A stretch of 53,731 nt of DNA from Desulfofundulus thermobenzoicus. GTDB lineage: Bacteria; Bacillota; Desulfotomaculia; Desulfotomaculales; Desulfovirgulaceae. The stretch is taken from contig NZ_WHYR01000025.1 of assembly GCF_009428905.1 (NCBI RefSeq), positions 1-53,731 of the forward strand, given 5' to 3'. Made by a program: the position numbers and the translations under genes. Position 1 is the first letter of the stretch. Each line of letters starts with the position of its first letter. The notes under the pieces are model-generated. The model was not told the origin of the DNA. It did not search any database and worked only from the letters and a program-made list of their open reading frames with translations. Below, one piece after another: positions 25,613 to 34,022 of the stretch.

Positions 25613-26095
25613 ATGGAACTGGTATGGCAAACCCGTTCCGCCGGGGAAACGGAAGATTTTGGCCGCCTGCTGGGCAATCTGCTGGCGCCGGGCGATGTTT
25701 TATGTTTGTACGGTGATTTGGGTGCGGGCAAGACGACCCTGGCCCGGGGAATAGCCCGGGGGCTGGGTGTCGGTGGTCCGGTGACCAGTCCTACCTTCAA
25801 TCTGATCCATGAATACGACGGGCGGCTGCCCTTTTATCATATGGATGTCTACCGCCTGAGCGGGACGGAGGATATGTTCGACCTGGGCTATGAGGAATAC
25901 TTTTACGGCCGGGGAGTGACCCTGGTGGAATGGGCCGAACGGGCAAGTGAAGTTTTGCCCGGGGAGCGGCTGGACATTTATCTGGAGGCGTATTCCGGTG
26001 AACCGGACTGGCGGGAAATACGGTTGTTTTCCCGGGGGAAACGTTATGAGGAACTGGTAAAGGAGCTGGATGCCCTTGTACGTACTGGGCATTGA
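25613..26095 (+). CDS. tsaE: tRNA t6A biosynthesis ATPase TsaE
   Basis: A 160-residue ATPase with the P-loop GDLGAGKTTLARGIA, SPTFNLIHEY and the YHMDVYRL motif. It works with TsaB, TsaC and TsaD in adding threonylcarbamoyl to A37 of ANN-decoding tRNAs. Its end overlaps the start of tsaB by 26 bases, showing translational coupling. Confidence 0.95.
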   Translation: MELVWQTRSAGETEDFGRLLGNLLAPGDVLCLYGDLGAGKTTLARGIARGLGVGGPVTSPTFNLIHEYDGRLPFYHMDVYRLSGTEDMFDLGYEEYFYGRGVTLVEWAERASEVLPGERLDIYLEAYSGEPDWREIRLFSRGKRYEELVKELDALVRTGH

Positions 26096-26780
26096 GGCAG
26101 CCACACCGGTGGCGGCGGTGGCCGTGGTGGATGGGGAAAAGCTGCTGGCCGAACGGATGGTGCATAACCAGCGCACCCATTCGGTGAATCTTTTGCCCAT
26201 GATCAAGGCGGTGCTGGAAGATGCAGAAGTAAAATATAACGTGTTGTCCGGTATTGCCGTTTCCGCGGGCCCCGGTTCCTTTACCGGCCTGCGTATTGGT
26301 ATGGCTACGGCCAAAACCCTGGCTCAGGTGTGGGGACTACCCGTGGTGGGCGTCAGCACCCTGGAGGCTCTGGCTCACCCTTTGACCGGCCAAAAGGGGT
26401 TGATTTGCCCCATACTGAATGCCCGGAAAAACGAGGTATACGCAGCCATCTACCGGACGACGGACGGCCGGCTGGAGTTGCTGGACGGTCCTATGGCCGT
26501 AGAACCCGGGGAGTTGGCCCGGAATTTAAAGCAACGGAAAACACCGGTAACCATCCTGGGGGACGGGGTGCCCGTGTATGGCCGGTTTTTCCAGGCGGAA
26601 CTGGGAACGCAGCTTTTTCTTGCCCCGGGCAGCGCCCGCTGGCCCCGGGGGGCGGCGGTGGCCGAACTGGGTTACCGGCGGTTGCGGGACGGGGGAGGCG
26701 TGGACCCCCTGGCCCTGCTGCCGCAGTATATCCGTCCCCCGGAGGCGGAGGTTAAATGGATGCAGAAAATAAAAAGATAA
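26070..26780 (+). CDS. tsaB: tRNA t6A biosynthesis protein TsaB
   Basis: A 236-residue member of the ASKHA fold. LGIEAATPVAAVAVV at the N-terminus and GIAVSAGPGSFTGLRIGMATAKTLA are diagnostic; MARKNEVYAA-type motif follows. It is the scaffold partner of TsaD. Overlaps tsaE and is followed by rimI. Confidence 0.94.
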   Translation: MPLYVLGIEAATPVAAVAVVDGEKLLAERMVHNQRTHSVNLLPMIKAVLEDAEVKYNVLSGIAVSAGPGSFTGLRIGMATAKTLAQVWGLPVVGVSTLEALAHPLTGQKGLICPILNARKNEVYAAIYRTTDGRLELLDGPMAVEPGELARNLKQRKTPVTILGDGVPVYGRFFQAELGTQLFLAPGSARWPRGAAVAELGYRRLRDGGGVDPLALLPQYIRPPEAEVKWMQKIKR

Positions 26781-26793
26781 GCCGGTGGGCCGT

Positions 26794-27246
26794 ATGGAAC
26801 TTACCTTTAGGGATATGACCTTTGAGCATCTGGAGGAAGTGCTGGCCATCGAGCAGACCTCTTTCCCCACCCCCTGGTCCCGTTATGCCTTTTCCTATGA
26901 ACTCCTGGAAAATGAATTTGCCTGTTATATTGTAGCTTTGCACGGTTCCAGGGTGGTGGGCTATGCGGGTATGTGGTTGATTCTGGATGAAGCCCACGTC
27001 ACCAATGTGGCCGTTCACCCTGCCTGGCGGGGTCAGAGGGTGGGCCGCAAGTTGATGAAAGAATTGATCCGCCGGGCGGCTCTGCTGGGTGCCGTCCGGA
27101 TGACCCTGGAGGTACGCGCCTCCAACCGGGTGGCCCGTAACCTGTATCAGTCCCTGGGTTTTGTGGAAAGGGGCCGGCGGCGGGGCTATTATACCGATAC
27201 CAGAGAGGATGCGCTGATTATGTGGATGGACCCGCTAATTGTGTAA
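26794..27246 (+). CDS. rimI: Ribosomal protein S18 alanine N-acetyltransferase
   Basis: A 150-residue GNAT acetyltransferase. The acetyl-CoA site is seen in VAVHPAWRGQRVGRKLM, and ASNRVARNLYQSLGF and GRRRGYY are typical of RimI. The ATG at 26794 and the GTG at 26785 are both possible; the first fits the usual N-terminus better. Located 13 bases after tsaB. Confidence 0.9.
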   Translation: MELTFRDMTFEHLEEVLAIEQTSFPTPWSRYAFSYELLENEFACYIVALHGSRVVGYAGMWLILDEAHVTNVAVHPAWRGQRVGRKLMKELIRRAALLGAVRMTLEVRASNRVARNLYQSLGFVERGRRRGYYTDTREDALIMWMDPLIV

Positions 27247-27275
27247 ATTAAAATTGCTTGAGGGGGGTGTTGCCG

Positions 27276-27422
27276 GTGAGCGGTAGTTGGCGACTGGTCA
27301 TCCGCCTGGGCGGGCTGGTACTGGTGGGCGGGGCGCTTTTGTCCGGATTGCCTTCAGGATGGGCCATTGGTCTGGTGGTGGTGGGGTTTGCCCTTTTTTT
27401 GCTGGCCGGCGGTGGAGGGTGA
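27276..27422 (+). CDS. Small two-helix membrane protein
   Basis: A 48-residue frame beginning GTG at 27276, with GAGGGGGGTG upstream. Two hydrophobic stretches (LVIRLGGLVLVGGALL and AIGLVVVGFALFLL) around a Gly/Pro turn suggest a hairpin inner-membrane protein. I do not recognise a family. It ends just before the cobalamin promoter and is in line with rimI. The good ribosome site is the main support. Confidence 0.5.
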   Translation: MSGSWRLVIRLGGLVLVGGALLSGLPSGWAIGLVVVGFALFLLAGGGG

Positions 27423-27459
27423 AATTGCTGACTCCGGTTGGTCAACCGTGAAAAAAATA

Positions 27460-27488
27460 TGGACAGGGCCTACCGGTTATGTTATAAT
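27460..27488 (+). promoter_or_regulatory. Promoter of the cobalamin riboswitch transcript
   Basis: TGGACA (27460-27465), 17-base spacer, TATAAT (27483-27488). Confidence 0.75.
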
Positions 27489-27497
27489 CTGACTAAC

Positions 27498-27700
27498 TGA
27501 ACAGGTGGACGGGTGCGCCTGCTGCAGGCAGGGTAGAGGGAAGTCAGTGTGAATCTGACGCGGTGCCGCCACTGTAAATGGGAAGCCATCCACAGGAGGC
27601 CACTGGCGCATTGAGCCGGGAAGGCGTGGAGAGGCGATGATCCATGAGCCAGGAAACCTGCTCGTTCCTTTTCACCGTTTGTACCTGCGGTTCATGGGGA
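27498..27700 (+). ncRNA. Cobalamin (adenosylcobalamin) riboswitch
   Basis: The conserved core is readable in order: GGGAAGTCAGTGTGAATCTG, GCCGCCACTGTAA, GGAAGCC, GCCACTGG, GGGAAGGCG and the B12 box GAGCCAGGAAACCTGC near 27647. It precedes a terminator and the cobalt uptake genes, so it should switch cbiMNQO off when cobalamin is plentiful. Confidence 0.93.
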
Positions 27701-27717
27701 GGTGAAGTGTTTTCGCG

Positions 27718-27757
27718 GAAAAACCCCCTGCATCCGTTACGGGCAGGGGGGTTTTTA
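27718..27757 (+). terminator. Riboswitch-controlled terminator
   Basis: AAAACCCCCTGC pairs with GCAGGGGGGTTTT across ATCCGTTACGG, ending in a T-run, directly after the riboswitch aptamer. Confidence 0.85.
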
Positions 27758-28195
27758 GTTTGGGTACAATTAAATGGGAATAGGTGCCTTATCCCGAGGG
27801 ATGGGGCTTAAATAAAAGTGGTGCGTTCCCTTTTGCCGGGGGAGTTCCTTTAAATGATCGAACTTAAAGGGGCAATGACCGGCCGGCAGAAAAGGGCGAG
27901 CCTATTCCACTCCTTGTGCCGGCGGACACCGGGGGTTGGTGTGGTTTGTCCTTTGGGGGAAGCGCTTTTTTTATCCACCCGGTGCGGACGGCAGGGAAGT
28001 TATCGCAGTTTGCCCGGCGTTGCCGGTGTCTGTGCTTGTTCCGTCACCGGCCTGCCTGTGCAGTGGCGGGGGCGGGCCCCCCCTGTGGCCGGGGGTAAGT
28101 ACCGGTGAGAAGAAACAGGGGCCAAAATGTTTCTCCCACGGACGGCAGCGTGGGCATCACGGATTTATTAACCGTTCCGGTAGGAGGTTTTGTTT
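27758..28195 (+). other. Long untranslated or unexplained stretch before cbiM
   Basis: About 440 bases between the riboswitch terminator and cbiM. Short open frames exist (for example from 27854) but have no family likeness and poor ribosome sites. Very GC-rich with several possible hairpins (GGGGGCGGGCCCCCCC near 28070). Nothing firm is visible. Confidence 0.3.
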
Positions 28196-28939
28196 ATGAA
28201 ACACAGAGTTTCCCTCTTTCTTTTGCTGGCAGTCCTGTTGCTGTTCTTTCCCCAGCAAAACGCCTGGGCCATGCACATAATGGAAGGGTTTCTACCTTTA
28301 AGATGGTGCCTTTTCTGGTATGCCGTTACCCTGCCCTTTCTGGTGGTGGGAATATTCTCCATTTATAGATCCGTCAGGGCCAATCCGGGGGTGAAAATGC
28401 TTCTGGGGCTGGCCGGCGCCTTTGCCTTTGTGCTGTCGGCCTTAAAATTGCCTTCGGTAACCGGTAGCTGCTCCCATCCCACCGGGGTGGGCCTGGGGGC
28501 CATCCTTTTCGGCCCGGCGGCCATGAGCGTGCTGGGTTGTATAGTGCTGCTTTTCCAGGCGGTGTTGCTGGCCCATGGCGGTATAAGCACCCTGGGGGCC
28601 AATACCTTTTCCATGGCTGTGGTGGGGCCGCTGGTGGCCTACGGCCTGTTCCGGACCGGCCAGGTGCTGGGTTTGCCCCGGGGTTTGTCCATATTTCTGG
28701 CCGCCGCCCTGGGGGATCTGCTGACCTATGTCACCACGGCCTTTCAGCTGGCCCTGGCTTTTCCCGCCCCGGACGGAGGAGTGGTGGCCTCCCTGGTCAA
28801 GTTCATGGGCATCTTTGCCGTTACCCAGATTCCCCTGGCCATCAGCGAAGGTATTTTAACCGTGATCATTTTTAACTTCCTGGCCGCCCATAACAGGAAC
28901 GAGCTGGAAGAACTAAAAGTGCTTTCCCGGGAGGCGTAG
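28196..28939 (+). CDS. cbiM: Cobalt ECF transporter substrate-specificity component CbiM
   Basis: A 247-residue integral membrane protein. A signal peptide ends at QQNAWA, leaving a mature N-terminus MHIMEGFLP, where Met1 and His2 bind the metal in this family. Several hydrophobic helices follow, with GSCSHPTGVGLGA. ATG at 28196 has TAGGAGG eight bases upstream. First gene of cbiMNQO and controlled by the riboswitch. Confidence 0.95.
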   Translation: MKHRVSLFLLLAVLLLFFPQQNAWAMHIMEGFLPLRWCLFWYAVTLPFLVVGIFSIYRSVRANPGVKMLLGLAGAFAFVLSALKLPSVTGSCSHPTGVGLGAILFGPAAMSVLGCIVLLFQAVLLAHGGISTLGANTFSMAVVGPLVAYGLFRTGQVLGLPRGLSIFLAAALGDLLTYVTTAFQLALAFPAPDGGVVASLVKFMGIFAVTQIPLAISEGILTVIIFNFLAAHNRNELEELKVLSREA

Positions 28940-28942
28940 AAC

Positions 28943-29254
28943 ATGGGTACCGCATATAAAAATCTCTTGCTCATTTTACTGGTAGCGGCCCTGGCCGCTT
29001 TTCCCCTGGTTGTGAACCGGGGTGCCGGGTTCAGCGGTGCCGACGATCAGGCTGAGGAAGTAATCAACGAATTGCACCCCGGTTATCAACCCTGGTTCAG
29101 CTCCCTCTGGGAACCGCCCAGCAGTGAAATCGAAAGCCTGCTCTTTGCCCTGCAGGCCGCCCTGGGCGCCGGTTTTATCGGTTACTACCTGGGTTACCAC
29201 CGGGGGCGGAAAAAGTTGATCGTGGAAGAGCAAAAGCTTGCGAAACCCCAATAA
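28943..29254 (+). CDS. cbiN: Cobalt transport protein CbiN
   Basis: A 103-residue protein with two membrane segments (residues about 5-22 and 70-88) around a short outside loop (FSGADDQAEEVINELHPGYQPW...). It is the small auxiliary subunit of the CbiMNQO transporter. Starts four bases after cbiM. Confidence 0.93.
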   Translation: MGTAYKNLLLILLVAALAAFPLVVNRGAGFSGADDQAEEVINELHPGYQPWFSSLWEPPSSEIESLLFALQAALGAGFIGYYLGYHRGRKKLIVEEQKLAKPQ

Positions 29255-29340
29255 AAAAAGTACCGGAGTGTCGGGTTCCGGGGAGTGCCGGGCGGCTAAA
29301 TCCGGTGGCCGGCCGCTAACGACCAACGACCATTTCTGGG

Positions 29341-30135
29341 GTGCAGTTACAGGTGTTTAAAATAGATCAATACGCCTATGCCAACAAACTGCGGCAGATG
29401 CATCCGGGGGAAAAATTTGCCTTTGCCCTGCTCACCATGACCATTTGCCTGGCGGCCCCGGTTCCCCTGGTGCACCTGGTGGTCATCATGCTTATGGCCG
29501 GGATGGTGGTACTGCGGGCGGGTATCCCGGCCCGTTTTTACTGCAAACTGCTGGCCCTGCCCCTTTCTTTTCTTCTTTTAAGCGTGCTGGCAGTTTGCGT
29601 ATCGGTTACCAGCCATCCGGGCGTGCCGGTCTACGGTCCGGTCATCCACGGGTATGCGGTGGGAGTGACGCTGGCCGGGTTATATCAGGCGGGGTTGATT
29701 TTGGGCAAATCCCTGGCCGCCGTTTCCTGTCTGTACTTTCTGTCCCTGACCACACCGGTGGTGGAAATTATTTCCCTGCTGCGTCGGTTGAGGCTGCCAT
29801 CGTTGTTTCTTGAGCTGATGGGGTTGATCTACCGCTATATATTCGTGGTTATGGAAACGGCAGACCGGATGTATATATCCCAGTCCTCCCGCCAGGGCTA
29901 CGCATCTTTAAAAACAGCCTATCATTCCCTGGGGCAACTGGTATCCAATCTCTTTATCAAGTCCTACTACCGTTCCTCTGCCCTGTATACCGCCCTTTCC
30001 TCCCGGGGATATACGGGGGACCTGCCGGTGCTGGATAATTCCTTTCGTTTGTCCGGTCGCAATATTATCTTCATCTTCCTGGTGGAGCTGTTTCTGGCCG
30101 GTCTGGCCTGGCATTACTGGAGGTGGCCTTTTTGA
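29341..30135 (+). CDS. cbiQ: Cobalt ECF transporter transmembrane component CbiQ
   Basis: A 264-residue T-component with several hydrophobic helices and the coupling-helix signature ...SSRQGYASLKTAYHSLGQL and ALSSRGYTGDLP. GTG at 29341 is used; the ribosome site is weak. Its stop overlaps the cbiO start (TTGA). Confidence 0.93.
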   Translation: MQLQVFKIDQYAYANKLRQMHPGEKFAFALLTMTICLAAPVPLVHLVVIMLMAGMVVLRAGIPARFYCKLLALPLSFLLLSVLAVCVSVTSHPGVPVYGPVIHGYAVGVTLAGLYQAGLILGKSLAAVSCLYFLSLTTPVVEIISLLRRLRLPSLFLELMGLIYRYIFVVMETADRMYISQSSRQGYASLKTAYHSLGQLVSNLFIKSYYRSSALYTALSSRGYTGDLPVLDNSFRLSGRNIIFIFLVELFLAGLAWHYWRWPF

Positions 30136-31061
30136 CACAATTCATTCTGGAAGCCCGGGACGTGTATTATAAGTATCCCGACGGCACGGAGGCGCTGCAG
30201 GGGGTAACCCTGGGCATTCCCGGGGGTGGCCGGGTGGCCGTCCTGGGTTCCAACGGGGCCGGCAAAACAACCCTCTTTTTGCATTTTAACGGCATTTTGC
30301 GTCCCCTTAAGGGTGGGGTGTTCTTTGCCGGTGAAGAGGTGCGTTACGACCACCGTTCCCTGATGCAGTTGCGCAAAAATGTGGGCATAGTGTTTCAGGA
30401 CCCCGATACTCAACTCTTTTCGGCCAGTGTGGTCCAGGAGATTTCCTTTGGTCCTTTAAACCTGGGTCTTTCCAGGGAAGAGGTGCGCCGCCGGGTGGAG
30501 GAGGCCATGGCAGCCACGGAAATCGAGGATTTAAAGGACAAACCCACCCACCTGCTGAGCTACGGCCAAAAGAAACGGGTTTGCATTGCCTCCATACTGG
30601 CCATGGAACCCCGGGTGCTGATTTGCGACGAGCCCACCGCCGGCCTGGATCCCGCCCATGCGGCCCGGGTTATGGACCTTTTTCAACGTATCAACCGGCA
30701 GGGTACCACGGTTGTTCTTTCCACCCACGATGTGGATCTGGCCTATTCCTGGGCCGATTACGTTCTGGTGATGAGCCGGGGCACCGTGGTGGGGCATGGC
30801 CTGCCGGAAGAGGTTTTCCGTCGCCAGGAACTCTTGCGGCAGGCCGATTTAACCCGTCCCTGGCTGGTGGAAATACATGAGCACCTTTACCGGAAGGGAT
30901 GGTTGCCTGCCGGATTGCCGGCGCCCCGCACCAGGGAGGAACTTTTTGATCTCATTCTCACCAGGGGAGCCGCCGGTCCCGGTGGCCTGGCCCCGGTGCA
31001 TATTTTCCCGGGGGAAAATATGCGTCCCGAATGTGTTCTGTGTATTGCAGGGAAAAAATGA
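30132..31061 (+). CDS. cbiO: Cobalt ECF transporter ATPase CbiO
   Basis: A 309-residue ABC ATPase. Walker A GSNGAGKTT, Q-loop FQDPDTQLFS, signature LSYGQKKR, Walker B VLICDEPTAGLD and the switch His in STHDVDL are all present. A C-terminal extension of some 40 residues ends in PECVLCIAGKK. The TTG at 30132 follows GGAGGTGG; a GTG at 30123 is possible. It powers cobalt uptake. Confidence 0.94.
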   Translation: MTQFILEARDVYYKYPDGTEALQGVTLGIPGGGRVAVLGSNGAGKTTLFLHFNGILRPLKGGVFFAGEEVRYDHRSLMQLRKNVGIVFQDPDTQLFSASVVQEISFGPLNLGLSREEVRRRVEEAMAATEIEDLKDKPTHLLSYGQKKRVCIASILAMEPRVLICDEPTAGLDPAHAARVMDLFQRINRQGTTVVLSTHDVDLAYSWADYVLVMSRGTVVGHGLPEEVFRRQELLRQADLTRPWLVEIHEHLYRKGWLPAGLPAPRTREELFDLILTRGAAGPGGLAPVHIFPGENMRPECVLCIAGKK

Positions 31062-31088
31062 CGGGCCACCGGTAGGCGGCCCGTTTTT
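31061..31088 (+). terminator. Intrinsic terminator of cbiMNQO
   Basis: ACGGGCC (31061-31067) / GGCCCGT (31078-31084) and five T. The stem begins at the cbiO stop codon. Confidence 0.85.
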
Positions 31089-31152
31089 GTGCGCCCCGCA
31101 TAGACGCTGACCCGGTGGTGGAAGTCCACTGCAGGCGAGACAGCACCGGCCC
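31089..31152 (+). mobile_element. Group II intron 5' fragment (class C-like)
   Basis: Begins GTGCGCCCCGCA directly after the T-run of the cbiO terminator and continues with GGTGGTGGAAGTCCACTGCA and GGCGAGACAGC, features of the 5' end of bacterial group II introns. Only about 60 bases remain, ending at the stop of the deacetylase gene. Class C introns are known to insert just past terminators. Confidence 0.6.
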
Positions 31153-32070
31153 TCACCAGGCCGGCGGGGTGTTTTCATCAACTACGGCAAATTGATAACC
31201 TTCGGACTGGAGGGTTTCAATGATTTTCGGCAGCGCTTCAATGAGGTGCTGCCTGGTTTGAATATAGCGGCCTGTGGGAGAATTGGCCGGCACCTCCAGG
31301 GTGGAAAGATCTGCCCCGTCGTGAAGCAAAATGATGGGGGACCGGTGTATTTTTTCTATTCTACTCACTCCGTTGATTACATTCCAGTAAATCTGATCCG
31401 TCGTAGCGCCACGGGAATCCGTATCTCCGCCCACCACGTTCCAGCCCACTGAATGATAGCCTGATTGTCTCAGCTTTTCCCGAAGGGGTTTGGACAGGTT
31501 TTCCGGTCCGCCGGGGGCGCGGAATATCTTTACCGGTTCACCGGTGAATTCCTGCAGCACATTACTGCAGGCCTGCAGATCCGCCAGAAAGGCGTCCGGG
31601 GAACGGTATATTTTTTTATAATCGTGGGAATAGGTGTGGTTGGCCAGGCCATGACCCGCAGCGATGATCCGCTGGATTAACTCCTTGTTTTGTTCAACGT
31701 TTTTCCCCACCACCATAAAAGTGGCTTTTACCTTATATTTAGCCAGGATGTCCAGGACCCGGGGGGTAAAGAACCGGTTGGGGCCGTCATCAAAGGTTAA
31801 ATAAGCTAACTTACCAGTTGGTTGATATACGTTACCCGCTGTGGTTTCTTTGGCTTCGGCCCGGGGTATGGAGGCGGGAGCGGGCGATTTTCCATCCCGG
31901 GTGGAACTGGTGGACGGTTCCGGTTCTTTGCCGGAAGGCGGCTGGGTAGTGGCTTCCTGGTCCCCGGCGGTTGGGGAAAGGGTTTTTTCCATGGCCGTAT
32001 GATGGGGAGACCAGGTACAACCGGCGAGGATCAAAAAAAATAGGGCCACCAGAATTAGCTTTTTGGTCAT
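31153..32070 (-). CDS. Polysaccharide deacetylase lipoprotein (NodB domain)
   Basis: A 305-residue secreted lipoprotein. The signal peptide MTKKLILVALFFLILAGC ends in a lipobox (LAGC), followed by a Ser/Thr/Pro-rich linker to about residue 95. The NodB domain has LTFDDGPN, the zinc motif NHTYSH, FRAPGG and ILLHDG. It probably removes acetyl groups from peptidoglycan or another surface glycan. The ATG at 32070 begins the signal peptide; longer frames would bury it. Confidence 0.9.
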   Translation of the reverse strand: MTKKLILVALFFLILAGCTWSPHHTAMEKTLSPTAGDQEATTQPPSGKEPEPSTSSTRDGKSPAPASIPRAEAKETTAGNVYQPTGKLAYLTFDDGPNRFFTPRVLDILAKYKVKATFMVVGKNVEQNKELIQRIIAAGHGLANHTYSHDYKKIYRSPDAFLADLQACSNVLQEFTGEPVKIFRAPGGPENLSKPLREKLRQSGYHSVGWNVVGGDTDSRGATTDQIYWNVINGVSRIEKIHRSPIILLHDGADLSTLEVPANSPTGRYIQTRQHLIEALPKIIETLQSEGYQFAVVDENTPPAW

Positions 32071-32306
32071 AACATTTTTACGGACCCTTCCAGTGGAAAG
32101 GCCGCCCTCCTTTTGGGATAGATGGATTTTCTCTGGCCATATTATACATTTTGTCGAAAGGGGGTGCAACGGCATTTTGGGCCATTGACACAGGTTGTCC
32201 AGGTCCCCCGGTAAACAGGATACCGGTTAGGCAGTATTTCCTTTTTTTTCTCCCGGAGAATAATTTTTGAACTATCCAGGGGAAAATAAGCCGGGAGGAA
32301 GATGAT

Positions 32307-33269
32307 GTGCCTGTAAATGATAAACGTAAAATTGCCGTGGTTGGAGTGGGGGCCGTGGGTTCCGCCAGCGCCTACGCGGTTATGATGAGCGGTCTGGTCA
32401 GCGAACTGGTGCTGGTGGACATCAACCGGGAACGGGCCGAGGGGGAAGCCATGGACCTGGCCCACGGCGCATCCTTTATCAAACCCATCCGCATTTACGC
32501 CGGTGATTATGGGGATTGCCGGGATGCGGATATTATCATTTTTAGTGCCGGGGTCAACCAGAAGCCGGGGGAAACCCGTCTGGATCTGGTGCAGCGCAAT
32601 TTTGCCATTTTAAAAGAAACCCTGCCCCACCTGTTGCCCCTGGCAGGGGACGGGATACTGCTGGTGGTGACCAACCCGGTGGACGTCCTTACTTATGCGG
32701 CCTTACGCTTAACCAACCTGCCCCCCAACCGGGTGATGGGTTCGGGTACGGTGCTGGACAGCTCCCGCTTCCGCTATCTGCTCAGTGCCTGCTGTCAGGT
32801 GGAGCCGCGGAACATCCACGCCTATGTGGTGGGCGAACACGGGGATACGGAGGTTCCCCTGTGGAGCCTGGCCAATATTGCCGGCATTCCGGTGCAGGAA
32901 TTTTGTTGCTGGCGCGGCGTGCCCTGCATCAAAACCGATGATATTACCCGCCGGGTCCGGGAGGCGGCCTACGAGGTCATTGCCCGCAAGGGCGCCACTT
33001 TCTATGCCATCGGCCTGGCCGTTAAACGGATCTGTGAAAGTATTTTGAGGGACGAAAATTCCATTCTGACCGTATCCGGTCTGGTGGACGGCCAGTACGG
33101 TATTCAGGACGTTTGTTTCAGCCTGCCTTCCATTGTCAACCGGGAAGGACGTGCGCGGGTACTGTCGGTGCCCCTGGCCCGGGAAGAAGAGGAGGCCTTA
33201 AAACACTCGGCCGGTGTGTTGAAGTCCATCCTGGAGCACCTGGACCTGCCTCATGGCAATCTTACCTGA
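32307..33269 (+). CDS. ldh: L-lactate dehydrogenase
   Basis: A 320-residue NAD-dependent dehydrogenase. The dinucleotide site is VGVGAVGSASAYA, the specificity loop GVNQKPGETRLDL carries Gln (lactate) and not Arg (malate), and the catalytic His is in GEHGDTEV. It interconverts pyruvate and L-lactate. GTG at 32307 follows CGGGAGGAAGA. Its product fits the pyruvate/lactate theme of the window, but it is separate from the catabolic island. Confidence 0.93.
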   Translation: MPVNDKRKIAVVGVGAVGSASAYAVMMSGLVSELVLVDINRERAEGEAMDLAHGASFIKPIRIYAGDYGDCRDADIIIFSAGVNQKPGETRLDLVQRNFAILKETLPHLLPLAGDGILLVVTNPVDVLTYAALRLTNLPPNRVMGSGTVLDSSRFRYLLSACCQVEPRNIHAYVVGEHGDTEVPLWSLANIAGIPVQEFCCWRGVPCIKTDDITRRVREAAYEVIARKGATFYAIGLAVKRICESILRDENSILTVSGLVDGQYGIQDVCFSLPSIVNREGRARVLSVPLAREEEEALKHSAGVLKSILEHLDLPHGNLT

Positions 33270-33552
33270 ACGCATTGATACTATTACCCATCCATTTATC
33301 TGATCTCCCGAATACAGGTGCAGTTCAGCTCGCCACTACTGCTGCCGCTTTTTCCGCAGCCATCAGTGACGCCATGCTGGTGGGAGCCCCGTGGCTGCGG
33401 CCGGGGTGATCACTTCCCTGATCCGGGGTAAGTCTTTAATGCCAGCCGCTGCCGCGCCTCCGGCCGGCCGGGCTGAATCCCGGGATTCCAGGATCTGAAA
33501 GCTTGCCCTTTAACTTTTGCCGGGGGATTCCGGGACCAGAAGCATTTAACAC
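33270..33552. other. Intergenic region after ldh
   Basis: About 280 bases with no supported gene, RNA or repeat. Confidence 0.3.
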
Positions 33553-33580
33553 TTGCATTTTTCTATGGTTTTGGTATAAT
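33553..33580 (+). promoter_or_regulatory. Promoter of tRNA-Arg
   Basis: TTGCAT (33553-33558), 16-base spacer, TATAAT (33575-33580), 21 bases before the mature tRNA. Confidence 0.75.
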
Positions 33581-33601
33581 AAGTGTTGCAATTGTTGGGA
33601 T

Positions 33602-33676
<75 letters not shown>

Positions 33677-33683
33677 GGATAAG

Positions 33684-33722
33684 ACCCGCAGGCCAGTTAA
33701 ATCAAGGGTTTGCGGGTTTTCT
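33684..33722 (+). terminator. Intrinsic terminator of tRNA-Arg
   Basis: ACCCGCA (33684-33690) / TGCGGGT (33711-33717) followed by TTTTCT. Confidence 0.7.
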
Positions 33723-33808
33723 AATTTTCCGGGGGAGGGCCGGGGGCGGCTTCGTGTGGTTCCCCTGGAACCCGCATGTTTCCTGGGGTTGCCTGAAGGA
33801 AAAACCTG

Positions 33809-33973
33809 GTGTGTCAGACAAAAATTCAGACTTTGCCTGACATTCCTTTCGAGGAAAGGAAACGGGTTCTGGCCGCGGTGCTGGCCCGGTACAGGGAGGA
33901 CTTGGAGAAGGGCAGCATTATCACTGCGACCGAAAAACGTATAAGGGTGAGGAAACTTACCGCTGGATACTGA
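33809..33973 (+). CDS. Small hypothetical protein (54 residues)
   Basis: A short frame from GTG at 33809 with GAAGGA upstream. The peptide includes IPFEERKRVLAAVLARY and REDLEKGSIITATEKRIRVR, a charged amphipathic pattern unlike random translation, and it is followed by a good terminator 20 bases later. No family is recognised. It may be an intact small protein or the tail of a lost gene. Confidence 0.4.
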   Translation: MCQTKIQTLPDIPFEERKRVLAAVLARYREDLEKGSIITATEKRIRVRKLTAGY

Positions 33974-33992
33974 GTGTCATTTTCCAGGGAGA

Positions 33993-34022
33993 AAAGCCGG
34001 GCGTAATGCCCGGTTTTTTCTT
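33993..34022 (+). terminator. Intrinsic terminator, insertion site of the intron remnant
   Basis: GCCGGGC (33996-34002) / GCCCGG (34008-34013) with a short GTAAT loop and six T. The intron sequence begins immediately after. Confidence 0.8.

Noticed and set aside
27854-28108. 84-codon frame in the cbiM leader
   Set aside because: No ribosome site, no family likeness, unusual Cys/Arg composition typical of chance frames in GC-rich DNA.
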